Shown here: positions 28,859 through 37,297 of the stretch, piece after piece | Numbering within the stretch: the stretch's first letter is position 1 | How the letters are laid out: the number at the start of each line of letters is the position of its first letter | Assembly (NCBI RefSeq): GCF_005233515.1 | Contig: NZ_QFZZ01000015.1 | Span: 1 to 64,000, forward strand | Direction: 5' to 3' | Length of the DNA stretch: 64,000 bases | Origin: Pseudomonas sp. CFBP13508 | GTDB lineage: Bacteria > Pseudomonadota > Gammaproteobacteria > Pseudomonadales > Pseudomonadaceae | The notes under the pieces: generated by a model | What the model saw: only the letters and a program-made list of their open reading frames with translations | What the model was told of the DNA's origin: nothing | Database searches by the model: none | Position numbers and translations under genes: made by a program

Positions 28859-29980
28859 ATGCATAACGTCGTCATCAGCGGCACCGGCCTGTACACACCG
28901 GCCAACAGCATCTCCAACGAAGAGCTGGTGCAGTCTTTCAATACCTACGTCGCCCAGTTCAACGCCGATAACGCCGAGGCCATTGCCAGCGGCGAAGTCC
29001 AGGCCCTGACCGAATCCAGCGCCGCGTTCATCGAAAAGGCCTCGGGCATCAAGAGCCGCTTTGTCATGGACAAGGACGGCATCCTCGATCCGCAACGCAT
29101 GGCCCCGCGCCTGCCCGAGCGTTCCAACGATGAATGGTCGGTGCTCTGCCAGATGGCCGTTGGCGCTGCCGAACAAGCCCTGCAACGAGCCGGCAAAACC
29201 GCAGCCGACATCGACGGCGTGATCGTCGCCTGTTCGAACCTGCAACGTGCCTACCCGGCCATCGCCATCGAAGTCCAGGAAGCGCTGGGGATCGAAGGTT
29301 TCGGTTTCGACATGAATGTGGCGTGTTCTTCCGCCACCTTCGGCATCCAGGCCGCCGCCAACAGCGTACAGCTTGGCCAGGCGCGGGCGATCCTGATGGT
29401 CAACCCGGAGGTCTGCACCGGGCACCTGAACTTCCGTGATCGCGACAGCCACTTCATCTTCGGTGATGCCGCGACTGCGGTGATCATCGAACGCGCGGAT
29501 CTGGCGACCTCCGAGTACCAGTTCGACGTGGTCAGCACCAAATTGCTGACCAAGTTCTCCAACAACATCCGCAACAACTTCGGCTTCCTCAACCGAGCGG
29601 CGGAAGAGGGCATCGGTGCCCGCGACAAGCTGTTCGTGCAGGAAGGCCGCAAGGTGTTCAAGGATGTCTGCCCGATGGTCGCCGAACTGATTGGCGAGCA
29701 CCTGGAAGAGAACCAGCTCAACGTCGGCGACGTGAAACGCTTCTGGCTGCACCAGGCCAACCTGAGCATGAACCACCTGATCGTGCGCAAGCTGCTCGGC
29801 CGCGAAGCTACCGAAGAAGAAGCCCCGGTGATTCTCGACAGTTACGCCAACACCAGCTCGGCCGGTTCGGTCATTGCCTTCCACAAATACCAGGATGATC
29901 TGGCCTCGGGTTCGCTGGCGGTGCTCAGTTCGTTTGGTGCCGGTTATTCGATCGGTAGCGTGTTGCTGCGCAAGCGCTGA
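28859..29980 (+). CDS. KAS III-like 3-oxoacyl-ACP synthase, probable beta-ketodecanoyl-ACP synthase (PA3286-like)
   Basis: A 373-residue thiolase-fold condensing enzyme. Catalytic Cys156 (NVACSSATFG), His298 (HQAN) and Asn331 (NTSSA) form the KAS III triad. The order with the sigma and anti-sigma genes matches P. aeruginosa PA3286-PA3284, from memory; PA3286 condenses octanoyl-CoA with malonyl-ACP, shunting beta-oxidation products into fatty acid synthesis. It is longer than classical FabH (about 320), in keeping with that group. Start ATG 28859 (MHNVVISGTG). The substrate is inferred. Confidence 0.85.
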   Translation: MHNVVISGTGLYTPANSISNEELVQSFNTYVAQFNADNAEAIASGEVQALTESSAAFIEKASGIKSRFVMDKDGILDPQRMAPRLPERSNDEWSVLCQMAVGAAEQALQRAGKTAADIDGVIVACSNLQRAYPAIAIEVQEALGIEGFGFDMNVACSSATFGIQAAANSVQLGQARAILMVNPEVCTGHLNFRDRDSHFIFGDAATAVIIERADLATSEYQFDVVSTKLLTKFSNNIRNNFGFLNRAAEEGIGARDKLFVQEGRKVFKDVCPMVAELIGEHLEENQLNVGDVKRFWLHQANLSMNHLIVRKLLGREATEEEAPVILDSYANTSSAGSVIAFHKYQDDLASGSLAVLSSFGAGYSIGSVLLRKR

Positions 29981-30033
29981 AACAGGTTAATTTCCCCTTA
30001 ATCGCGTCGATCTTTCCTACATTCGAAGCGGCT

Positions 30034-30058
30034 GAAACGCTGTAATTTTTCGGACGTC
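30034..30058 (+). promoter_or_regulatory. ECF-like promoter motif before the sigma gene
   Basis: GAAAC (30034-30038), 16 bp, CGTC (30055-30058) resembles the GAAC / CGTC layout of many ECF sigma promoters and could mean self-regulation of the sigma gene. The match is short and unproven. Confidence 0.3.
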
Positions 30059-30080
30059 GCGGCAGGTGCACACCTGCCGC
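30059..30080 (+). promoter_or_regulatory. Hairpin upstream of the sigma gene
   Basis: GCGGCAGGT / ACCTGCCGC with GCAC loop, 36 bp before the sigma start. A weak T stretch follows (GTTCATTTT). It could end the KAS transcript or sit at the 5' end of the sigma RNA. Confidence 0.55.
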
Positions 30081-30115
30081 GTTCATTTTCGAAGTCCGGA
30101 CAAGGGGATTGATGG

Positions 30116-30727
30116 ATGGCGGCTGACGACACCCAACTGCTCACGCGCCTGCTGGCGGGGGAGCAAAAGGCTTTCAAGGAACTGGTCACCACATATCAGA
30201 GCGCCATGCGTGCGGTGGCTTACGCGATTGTCGGCCAGCGTCATGTCGAGGAAGTGGTGCAGGATGCCTGGCTGTCGGTGGTGCGCCATCTGGCCAGCTT
30301 CGAAGGCCGTTCCAGCCTCAAGACCTGGTTGCTGACCATTACCGCCAATTCGGCCAAGAGTCGCTACAAGCTCAATCGCCGCGAAGTCCTGCTCGACGAC
30401 CTGCCATCGCCCCACGGCACCATCGGTGACGATCGCTTCTCTTCCAGCGATGGCCACTGGCTGGTCGCGCCATTTGCCTGGCACCAGGACACCCCCGAAG
30501 CGCTGCTGACTGAAAACGAACTGCGCGAATGCCTCGAACACACGTTGCTGAGTCTGTCCGAGTTGCAGAGCAGTGTCCTGCTGTTGCGCGAACGCCAGGG
30601 CCTGGAGCTGGAAGAGATCTGTAATCTTCTGGAGATCTCGCTCTCCAATGTCCGCGTGCTGCTGCACCGGGCACGCTTGAAGGTCTTTGCGACCGTGGAA
30701 CATTTTGAGGAGACAGGAGAATGTTGA
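30116..30727 (+). CDS. RNA polymerase sigma factor, sigma-70/ECF type
   Basis: A 203-residue sigma factor with region 2 (about 8-78; AYAIVGQRHVEEVVQDAWLSVVRHLASFEGRSSLKTWLLTI) and region 4 (about 138-190; LSELQSSVLLLRERQGLELEEICNLLEISLSNVRVLLHRARLKV). There is no region 1 or 3, as in ECF factors. It overlaps the small zinc-finger protein gene by 7 bp, the normal sigma/anti-sigma pairing. The regulon cannot be deduced; the KAS III-like gene upstream is a candidate member. Confidence 0.9.
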   Translation: MAADDTQLLTRLLAGEQKAFKELVTTYQSAMRAVAYAIVGQRHVEEVVQDAWLSVVRHLASFEGRSSLKTWLLTITANSAKSRYKLNRREVLLDDLPSPHGTIGDDRFSSSDGHWLVAPFAWHQDTPEALLTENELRECLEHTLLSLSELQSSVLLLRERQGLELEEICNLLEISLSNVRVLLHRARLKVFATVEHFEETGEC

Positions 30728-30960
30728 CCTGCAAGGAGCAAGTGGCACGATCCAGCGATTATCTCGACGGCCAACTGAGCTTTCGCGAGACGCTGATGGT
30801 GCGTCATCACCTGTTGTTCTGCCCCAACTGCCGGCGCTTCATGCGGCAGATGCGCGTGATGCAGGCGACGCTAAAGGCGTTGCCGGAACAAGCGGACGAG
30901 AATGTCGATGCGCTGGCCAAGCGCTTGGCCGAGCAACGACGAAAAGACAACCCCCTGTAG
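30721..30960 (+). CDS. Zinc-finger anti-sigma factor
   Basis: A 79-residue protein with the zf-HC2 layout: Cys4 (MLTCKEQ), His29 (VRHHLLFC) and the CPNC pair at 34-37. Zinc-binding anti-sigma domains of this kind hold ECF factors inactive. There is no membrane helix, so this one is a soluble sensor, perhaps for redox state or a zinc-reactive compound. The start overlaps the sigma gene by 7 bp. Its stop codon (CTGTAG) lies in the first bases of a family B REP arm. Confidence 0.87.
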   Translation: MLTCKEQVARSSDYLDGQLSFRETLMVRHHLLFCPNCRRFMRQMRVMQATLKALPEQADENVDALAKRLAEQRRKDNPL

Positions 30961-31048
30961 GGGCTGACGAGTGAAACGAGGCTGCGATCTTTTGATCTTG
31001 TTTTCAGGATCAAGATCAAAAGATCGCAGCCTTCGGCAGCTCCTACAG
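30956..31048. repeat. REP doublet, family B, inward arms, degenerate left arm
   Basis: The right arm is standard; the left arm reads TGTAGGGGCTGACGAGTGAAACGAGGCTGCG, with an insertion relative to the consensus. It begins inside the anti-sigma gene, overlapping its stop codon. Confidence 0.8.
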
Positions 31049-31050
31049 GG

Positions 31051-31132
31051 GCAGCTTCAAGCTTCAAGCCTCAAGCTGCAAGTAAAGGCATTCACTCGCA
31101 ACTCTTGGCTTGCAGCTTGCAGCTTGCAGCTG
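31051..31132. repeat. Imperfect palindrome, AGCTGCAAG-rich repeat family
   Basis: GCAGCTTCAAGCTTCAAGCCTCAAGCTGCAAG pairs with CTTGGCTTGCAGCTTGCAGCTTGCAGCTG. Same word family as 24413-24493. Lies next to the stop of the porin gene and may end its transcript. Confidence 0.75.
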
Positions 31133-31137
31133 TTTTC

Positions 31138-32460
31138 CTAGAACTTCGCTTCAGCATCCAGCTGCAGGGTGTTGGCATCTGCATCGCGCTGGCTGCGGCT
31201 GGCGAAGTCGGCCTTGGTCAGGAAGTACGTGGCGCCGACGGCGAAGTTCTTGTCGATGTCGTAACCGACCTTGAACTTGTGCCCGCGCGAACCGGTGGTG
31301 CCGTTGGCGAAGTCGGAGTCGGTGAAAGCGCCGACCACGGCGTTGCGCTGCACGTCGCGGTAGTTGTAGTCGAGGTTGAAGCCGAACACTTTCGACTTGG
31401 CGCCGAGCAGCCATGCGGTGTCCTGATCGGTCACGGCATCGTTGTTCTTCACGTACTGGCCGTAGAACGACAGTGGCATTGGCAGGCCGCCGATGTCGAT
31501 CTGGCTGAACCCTTCATACAGACGGAATTCGTTGTCGGCCGAGTTGCCGTTGACCGCCAGGGCGCACGGCGTCGAGGTGCCGGTGCAGCGGCTGTCTTCG
31601 TCGTTCTGGTAGGCGTAGACACTGCCGCCGACGGTCATTTTCAGGTTGTCGGTGATGTTGAAGCGGCTGCCCAACTGGCCAGCGGTCAGGCGCAGGTCGT
31701 GGCGGAATTGCACGCCGTCGCCGTCAACGTTGTCCTTGAGGTTGTAGTTACCCAGGCTGCCGAACAGTTCGGCGCTGCCGCCCAGTGGGTATTTGTAGGT
31801 AACGGCCAGACCTTCCGGGTTGATGTCGCTGTCCCAGATCACATCGCCCATGCTCACCCACGGTTGCAGCATCTTGCCGCCAATAACGTGCAGGTTCTTG
31901 ATCTGATCCGGGTGGTAGTCGATGTAGCCGAGGTCGAGCCAGATCTGCTTCTTGTCGAAGTAGTTGTCCTGATCCTGGTTGGTCGAGCGCGCGTCATCAC
32001 CGCCGCCAGTGGCGATACGGATACCGGTGTCGACTTGCGGATTGATCTCGGTATAGGCGCCCAGACGCGCACGGATGCGCTGGCGGTCCTTGTCGCGGCC
32101 GCCGTTGTTCGGCTCGCCGTCGATCTTGATGGTTTCCTGACGGATACGTACGTCGCCCTTGAACTGGGTCTTGGCCGCCCAGGCCAGTTTCTGATCGAAC
32201 AGGCTCTGTTCGTTGGTCTTCTTCGCGACCGCCGCCACTTGTTCGTTGGTTTCCTGCTGCGCCTGTTGGGCGATTTGCTGAGCCTTCTGATCCTTGGCCA
32301 GTTCTGTTTGCAGCTCGATGTACTGCGCCTGGGAAATCGACCCGTTGGCCTTGAGCATGTCGAGCAGTTTGGCGTCGACTGCAGCACTGGCCGGAACGCT
32401 CATGGCCAGCAACAAGCCGCCGCACAGGGCCGCTGCAGTTTTCGTGGAAGCAAGACGCAT
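31138..32460 (-). CDS. Putative outer membrane porin
   Basis: A 440-residue protein with a signal peptide (cleavage likely after ASA, residue 26), a helical stretch with a QQ-rich coiled-coil-like part (about 45-85), and a long beta-rich domain with alternating hydrophobic strands ending in Phe (LQLDAEAKF). The terminal Phe is the signal for outer membrane assembly. It fits the putative porin family of proteobacteria (about 400-450 residues). Substrate unknown. ATG 32460 is used because it begins the signal peptide. A 281-bp gap upstream holds no gene. Confidence 0.88.
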   Translation of the reverse strand: MRLASTKTAAALCGGLLLAMSVPASAAVDAKLLDMLKANGSISQAQYIELQTELAKDQKAQQIAQQAQQETNEQVAAVAKKTNEQSLFDQKLAWAAKTQFKGDVRIRQETIKIDGEPNNGGRDKDRQRIRARLGAYTEINPQVDTGIRIATGGGDDARSTNQDQDNYFDKKQIWLDLGYIDYHPDQIKNLHVIGGKMLQPWVSMGDVIWDSDINPEGLAVTYKYPLGGSAELFGSLGNYNLKDNVDGDGVQFRHDLRLTAGQLGSRFNITDNLKMTVGGSVYAYQNDEDSRCTGTSTPCALAVNGNSADNEFRLYEGFSQIDIGGLPMPLSFYGQYVKNNDAVTDQDTAWLLGAKSKVFGFNLDYNYRDVQRNAVVGAFTDSDFANGTTGSRGHKFKVGYDIDKNFAVGATYFLTKADFASRSQRDADANTLQLDAEAKF

Positions 32461-32741
32461 AGCAATCTCCGAAGATGAAGGGGATGGCTGAACCATCCTG
32501 GGCACAACCGGCCTGGAGGCCGGAAAACTGTGTCCGGGTTAGAACCCGGCGCTCTAAAAACAGGCGCCAGTATCGCGATGGTTTATGACAGAGCGGTGGC
32601 ACAGTGATGGCAGGTTGATGACGATACATATCAGGCGTGAACTATCGACCTAGAGCGCTGTCGGCCGATTGAGCGTGTGCAACCGGGTCGCGATCAGCGA
32701 TACTCGCCGGGCTTTGTCGCCAAGCTGTGGAGTGCCAGTGA

Positions 32742-33866
32742 ATGCCGTTGCAACGCCTGCAAGACCTGTCAGAAATCGCCCCGGCCACCTGGGATGCGCT
32801 GGTCCCGGACAACCAGCCGTTCCTGCGTCACGCCTTCCTCAGCGCGCTGGAAGACAGCGGCAGTGTCGGCCCGCATTCAGGCTGGCAGCCCGAGCATTTG
32901 CTGCACATCGAAGATGATCGACTGATCGCCGCACTGCCCAGTTATCGCAAGTGGCATTCCTACGGCGAGTACGTTTTCGATCACGGCTGGGCCGACGCCT
33001 GCGCCCGCGCCGGCATCGATTACTACCCCAAACTCCTGACTGCCGTGCCCTTCAGCCCGGTCAGCGGCCCGCGCTTGCTGGCGGCGCGGGTCGAGGACGG
33101 TTTCGAACTGCTGAAAAGTCTGCCCGGCTATTTGCAGATCGAAGAGCTCTCCAGCGCGCACATCAATTTCACTGATCCGTTTACCGATGCGGCGATGGCC
33201 GAGCAACCGGGCTGGCTGCAGCGCATCGGCTGTCAATATCACTGGCAGAACCGTGAATACCGCGACTTTCAGGACTTCCTCGACGCCCTCAGCTCACGCA
33301 AGCGCAAGCAGATGCGCAAGGAACGCGAGCAGGTGGCGGGGCAGGGCTTTGAGTTCGAGTGGTTGGAGGGGCGTGAGCTGGGCGAGGCGCAGTGGGATTT
33401 CGTGTACGCTTGCTATGCCAACACCTACGCGGTGCGGCGTCAGGCGCCATATCTGACGCGCGAGTTCTTCAGCCTGCTGGCCGAACGCATGCCTGAAGCG
33501 ATTCGGGTGGTTCTTGCCAAACAGGGCTCACGGCCGGTGGCGATGGCGTTCAGCCTGGTCGGTGGCGACAGTTTCTACGGGCGTTATTGGGGCTGCCTGG
33601 CCGAGTTTGATCGGCTGCATTTCGAGACGTGTTTCTATCAGGGCATGGATTACGCGATCGCCCATGGCATCCAGCGTTTCGATGCCGGGGCGCAGGGCGA
33701 GCACAAGTTGATTCGCGGCTTTGAACCGGTGATCACCCATTCATGGCATTACCTGCGCCATCCGGGGTTGAAAGCGGCGGTGAAGGATTTTCTCCAGCAG
33801 GAGCGCGCGGGGGTTCTGGCCTATGCCGAAGAGGCCCGCACCGCGTTGCCTTATCGCCAAACCTAG
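32742..33866 (+). CDS. FemAB/GNAT-like protein (DUF482/PF04339 family)
   Basis: A 374-residue protein of the peptidogalycan biosynthesis/FemAB-like family. DALVPDNQPFLRHAFLSALEDSGSVGPHSGWQPEHLL at the N-terminus and YWGCLAEFDRLHFETCFYQGMDYAI in the C-terminal GNAT-like lobe are family landmarks. It probably transfers an acyl or aminoacyl group, but no substrate is known. Length is typical. ATG 32742. Convergent with an ABC transporter across a REP doublet. Confidence 0.82.
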   Translation: MPLQRLQDLSEIAPATWDALVPDNQPFLRHAFLSALEDSGSVGPHSGWQPEHLLHIEDDRLIAALPSYRKWHSYGEYVFDHGWADACARAGIDYYPKLLTAVPFSPVSGPRLLAARVEDGFELLKSLPGYLQIEELSSAHINFTDPFTDAAMAEQPGWLQRIGCQYHWQNREYRDFQDFLDALSSRKRKQMRKEREQVAGQGFEFEWLEGRELGEAQWDFVYACYANTYAVRRQAPYLTREFFSLLAERMPEAIRVVLAKQGSRPVAMAFSLVGGDSFYGRYWGCLAEFDRLHFETCFYQGMDYAIAHGIQRFDAGAQGEHKLIRGFEPVITHSWHYLRHPGLKAAVKDFLQQERAGVLAYAEEARTALPYRQT

Positions 33867-33879
33867 TTCCAGATCCCCT

Positions 33880-33966
33880 GTGGGAGCGAGCCTGCTCGCG
33901 AAAGCGTCGGGTCAGTTGACGAATTTGTCGCTGATCCATCGCATTCGCGAGCAGGCTCGCTCCCAC
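33880..33966. repeat. REP doublet, family A, long class
   Basis: Inward inverted pair of GTGGGAGCGAGCCTGCTCGCGAA arms, 87 bp, between convergent genes. Confidence 0.9.
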
Positions 33967-33991
33967 AGTTTTTTCACCGCACCGCCAGGCA

Positions 33992-35824
33992 TCAATCGAT
34001 GCCGACAAACCCTCCGGTCTGGTGCGCCCACAACCGTGCATACAAACCACGATGCGCAAGCAGTTCGGCGTGGGTGCCGCTCTCGGCGATCTTGCCGTTT
34101 TCCAGCACCACCAGACGGTCCATGCGCGCGATGGTCGAGAGACGGTGGGCGATGGCGATCACGGTTTTGCCCTGCATCAAGGTCTCGAGGCTTTCCTGAA
34201 TCGCTGCTTCGACTTCCGAATCCAGTGCCGAGGTCGCTTCGTCCATGATCAGGATCGGCGCGTCCTTGAGCAGCACCCGCGCAATCGCGATGCGCTGGCG
34301 CTGACCGCCCGACAATTTCACCCCGCGCTCGCCGACATGCGCATCGAAACCGCTGCGGCCTTCAGCGTCGGACAGCAGTGGAATGAACTCGTCAGCGCGA
34401 GCCTTGTGCACCGCCTCCCACAGCTCGGCATCGGTCGCATCCGGTTTGCCGTAAAGCAAGTTGTCGCGGATCGAGCGGTGCAGCAGCGAGGTGTCCTGAG
34501 TGATCATGCCGATCCGCGCGCGCAGGCTTTCCTGGCCGACTTCGGCGATGTTCTGCCCGTCGATCAGGATGCGCCCGCCCTCGACGTCGTACAGGCGCAG
34601 CAACAGGTTGACCAAGGTTGATTTGCCGGCGCCGGATGGGCCGATCAAGCCGATTTTCTCCCCCGGTTTTATCGTCAGATTGAGGTCGCCGATGATGCCT
34701 CTCTTCTTGCCGTAGTGAAAATCCACGTGCTCGAAGCGCACCTCGCCCGAGGCCACGGCCAGCGGTTTGGCCTGCTCGCGGTCGGTGACGCTGACCGGTT
34801 GAGAGATGGTGCGCAGACCGTCCTGGACCATGCCGATGTTTTCGAAAATGCCGGTGACTACCCACATGATCCAGCCGGACATGTTGACGATACGAATCAC
34901 CAGGCCGGTGGCCAGGGCAATCGCGCCGACGGTGATCAGCGACTGCGTCCACAGCCACAACGCCAGCGCCGTGGTGCCGACGATCAGCAGGCCGTTCATG
35001 GTAGTGATCGCCACGTCCATGCTGGTCACCACGCGACCGGCCATTTGCGCTTTGACGGTCTGTTCTTCGATGGCTTCCTTGGCGTAGTGCTGTTCGAAGT
35101 TGGTGTGAGCGAACAGTTTCAGCGTGGCGATGTTGGTGTAGCCATCGACGATGCGCCCCATCAGTTTCGAGCGCGCGTCAGAGGCTTCCACGGAGCGCTC
35201 CTTCACCCGTGGCACGAAGTAATACAGCGCGCCGATGTAAGCGACGATCCAGGTCAGCAAAGGGATCATCAGGCGCCAGTCGGCCTCGGCGAACAGCACC
35301 AGCGAGCTGATCGCATAGATCACCACGTGCCACAGCGCGTCGACCGCTTGCACGGCAGAATCGCGCAGCGAGTTGCCGGTCTGCATGATGCGCTGGGCGA
35401 TGCGCCCGGCGAAGTCGTTCTGGAAGAAATTCAGGCTCTGCTTGAGCACGTAACTGTGGTTCTGCCAGCGGATCATGCTGGTCATGCCGGGGCTCAGGGT
35501 CTGATGCACCAGCAGGTCGTGCAGGGCAAAGAAGATCGGTCGCAGCACCAGAGCGACCACCAGCATCCAGGTCAATTCGAGGGCGTGGTCGCTGAAGAAA
35601 TTCGGGTTGGGCGTGCCTTGCGCCAGATCGATGATGCGGCTCAGGTAGCTGAACAACGCTACTTCGATCAACGAGGCAAACAGGCCGATGACGAGCAGGG
35701 CAGCGAAACTTGGCCAGACCTGCTTCAGGTAATAGACGTAGAAGGGCCAGACGCGGTCCGGCGGGGACGCCGTCGGGGCGTCGCGGAAGATATCGATCAG
35801 TTGTTCGAAACGGCGATAGAGCAT
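33992..35824 (-). CDS. ABC transporter, fused permease and ATPase (exporter type)
   Basis: A 610-residue type IV ABC half-transporter. The first 330 residues hold six membrane helices; the ATPase follows with Walker A GPSGAGKST (395-403), LSGGQ (504-508) and Walker B ILIMDEATSALD. It should work as a homodimer exporting a lipid, peptide or drug. The length and N-terminal region (FRDAPTASPPDRVWPFYVYYLKQ) suit the MsbA/multidrug group; the precise substrate is not deducible. Start ATG 35824. The cyclophilin gene is 88 bp upstream on the same strand. Confidence 0.92.
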   Translation of the reverse strand: MLYRRFEQLIDIFRDAPTASPPDRVWPFYVYYLKQVWPSFAALLVIGLFASLIEVALFSYLSRIIDLAQGTPNPNFFSDHALELTWMLVVALVLRPIFFALHDLLVHQTLSPGMTSMIRWQNHSYVLKQSLNFFQNDFAGRIAQRIMQTGNSLRDSAVQAVDALWHVVIYAISSLVLFAEADWRLMIPLLTWIVAYIGALYYFVPRVKERSVEASDARSKLMGRIVDGYTNIATLKLFAHTNFEQHYAKEAIEEQTVKAQMAGRVVTSMDVAITTMNGLLIVGTTALALWLWTQSLITVGAIALATGLVIRIVNMSGWIMWVVTGIFENIGMVQDGLRTISQPVSVTDREQAKPLAVASGEVRFEHVDFHYGKKRGIIGDLNLTIKPGEKIGLIGPSGAGKSTLVNLLLRLYDVEGGRILIDGQNIAEVGQESLRARIGMITQDTSLLHRSIRDNLLYGKPDATDAELWEAVHKARADEFIPLLSDAEGRSGFDAHVGERGVKLSGGQRQRIAIARVLLKDAPILIMDEATSALDSEVEAAIQESLETLMQGKTVIAIAHRLSTIARMDRLVVLENGKIAESGTHAELLAHRGLYARLWAHQTGGFVGID

Positions 35825-35912
35825 CAGATAACCGCCCGGAATCCGGGCTCTCCTTTTATCAGTGCGAGCGGCGCAGGCTCAGCCCCACGCCGCTCGATAT
35901 GCCCGGCGAAAC

Positions 35913-36476
35913 TCAGTCGATGCGCTTGGCTGACTTGATGATCACAGGGTCGACAGGCACGTTCTGCATGCCTTGTTTGGTGGTGGTCTGAGAGTTGACG
36001 ATGATGTCCACGACATCCATGCCCTTGACCACTTTGGCGAACACCGCGTAACCGGCGTCACGGCCCGGATCGAGGAATGCGTTGTCGGCAACGTTGATGA
36101 AGAACTGGCTGGTCGCCGAATCAGGGTTGGAAGTACGCGCCATCGACAGGGTGCCACGAACGTTGTGCAGGCCATTGCTGGCCTCGTTCTTGATCGGCGC
36201 CTTGGTTTCTTTCTGTTGCATCTGCTGGGTGAAGCCGCCGCCCTGAGCCATGAAGCCCGGGATCACACGGTGGAAAATGGTGTTGTTGTAGAAGCCGCTG
36301 TCGACGTATTCAAGGAAGTTCTTCGTGCTGATCGGCGCCTTGACCGGGTCCAGTTCGATTTCGATCTGGCCGTTGGTGGTGTCCAGCAGCACGTGGGGCG
36401 CCTTGGCCGGGGTAGCAGCCATCAGGTTGGCGGCAAACAGTACGGAGCCGGCGGCGAGGGCGAGTTTTTTCAGCAT
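35913..36476 (-). CDS. ppiA: Periplasmic cyclophilin-type peptidyl-prolyl isomerase
   Basis: A 187-residue cyclophilin with a signal peptide (about 1-21), so it works in the periplasm on folding of exported proteins. FHRVIPGFMAQGGGFTQ, the ARTSNPDSATSQFFINVADN block and GYAVFAKVVKGMDVVD are the core active-site motifs, including the catalytic Arg in FHRVIP. Length matches PpiA (190). It follows an alpha/beta hydrolase gene by 3 bp and is probably co-transcribed with it and the LysR gene. Confidence 0.93.
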   Translation of the reverse strand: MLKKLALAAGSVLFAANLMAATPAKAPHVLLDTTNGQIEIELDPVKAPISTKNFLEYVDSGFYNNTIFHRVIPGFMAQGGGFTQQMQQKETKAPIKNEASNGLHNVRGTLSMARTSNPDSATSQFFINVADNAFLDPGRDAGYAVFAKVVKGMDVVDIIVNSQTTTKQGMQNVPVDPVIIKSAKRID

Positions 36477-36479
36477 GGG

Positions 36480-37283
36480 TCAGTGATCCTGAGAGTGAAG
36501 GTCGGCTGTGGCGAGAAAATCCAGCAGCGTGTGATTGAAGCGTTCGGGTTGATCGAGCGGGGTGGCATGGCGCGAATCGGCGATGACCACCAGCCGCGCA
36601 TCCGGCAGCAGTTTTACATAGGTTTCTTTCAGCGCAACCGGTGTGTAGTCACGGTCGGCAGTGACGATGAGCGTTGGACAGGACACCCGGGAAAGTCGTT
36701 CCTGAACGCCCCAGCCAACAATCGCATCGAAGCTGGCGAGATAAGCACGTTTGTCGTTTTTTGCCCAGCGTTCGGCCATTTTCCGTCGCAGATCGGCCTG
36801 TTCCGGCTTGGGGAAAAGTTTGCTGCCGAGGGCTTTGCCGATGGTTTCGAGACTGAGCAGGCGCATCAGGCTCCAGCGTTTGAACCACTGCCAGTAGTCG
36901 TCGCGCGTGCGCAATTTGACCTGCGGCGCGCTGTTGACGATGGTCAGGCTCTTGAGCGCTTGCGGCTGATCGACGGCGAGTTGAAAGCCGATCATCCCGC
37001 CCATCGACAGCCCGACGTAATGTACCGGGCCGAGGCGCAGGTGTTCGATCAACGCGAGCAGATCCGCGCTGAACCCGGCGATGCTGTAGCGCTCGCGGGG
37101 TTTGTCCGAGCGCCCGTGGCCGCGAATGTCCGGGACGATTACCCGGTAGTGCGCAGCCAGCGCCGGGATCTGCATTTCCCAGTCCAGGGTGCTCGAGCCG
37201 AGCCCGTGAACCAGTAGCAACGGCGCGCCGTGGCCATATTCCTCGTAGTGCAGGTTGCAACCTTCGTGCTCGAAATACGCCAT
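36480..37283 (-). CDS. Alpha/beta hydrolase
   Basis: A 267-residue alpha/beta hydrolase. HGLGSSTLDW is the oxyanion loop region and GLSMGG (nucleophile elbow, Ser about 96) the catalytic serine motif; DRDYTPV and SRHATPLDQPERF hold the likely Asp and His. No signal peptide. It resembles 3-oxoadipate enol-lactonase-type esterases, but no pathway genes are nearby. Between the LysR gene (14 bp) and ppiA (3 bp), so one transcript is likely. Confidence 0.87.
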   Translation of the reverse strand: MAYFEHEGCNLHYEEYGHGAPLLLVHGLGSSTLDWEMQIPALAAHYRVIVPDIRGHGRSDKPRERYSIAGFSADLLALIEHLRLGPVHYVGLSMGGMIGFQLAVDQPQALKSLTIVNSAPQVKLRTRDDYWQWFKRWSLMRLLSLETIGKALGSKLFPKPEQADLRRKMAERWAKNDKRAYLASFDAIVGWGVQERLSRVSCPTLIVTADRDYTPVALKETYVKLLPDARLVVIADSRHATPLDQPERFNHTLLDFLATADLHSQDH

Positions 37284-37297
37284 CGGTGAACTCCGTG

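Noticed and set aside
28511..29884. 457-codon open frame antisense to the KAS III-like gene
   Set aside because: Shadow frame, begins inside the coding region and ends in a repeat.
31105..32478. 457-codon open frame antisense to the porin gene
   Set aside because: Shadow of the porin reading frame; no start site or family.
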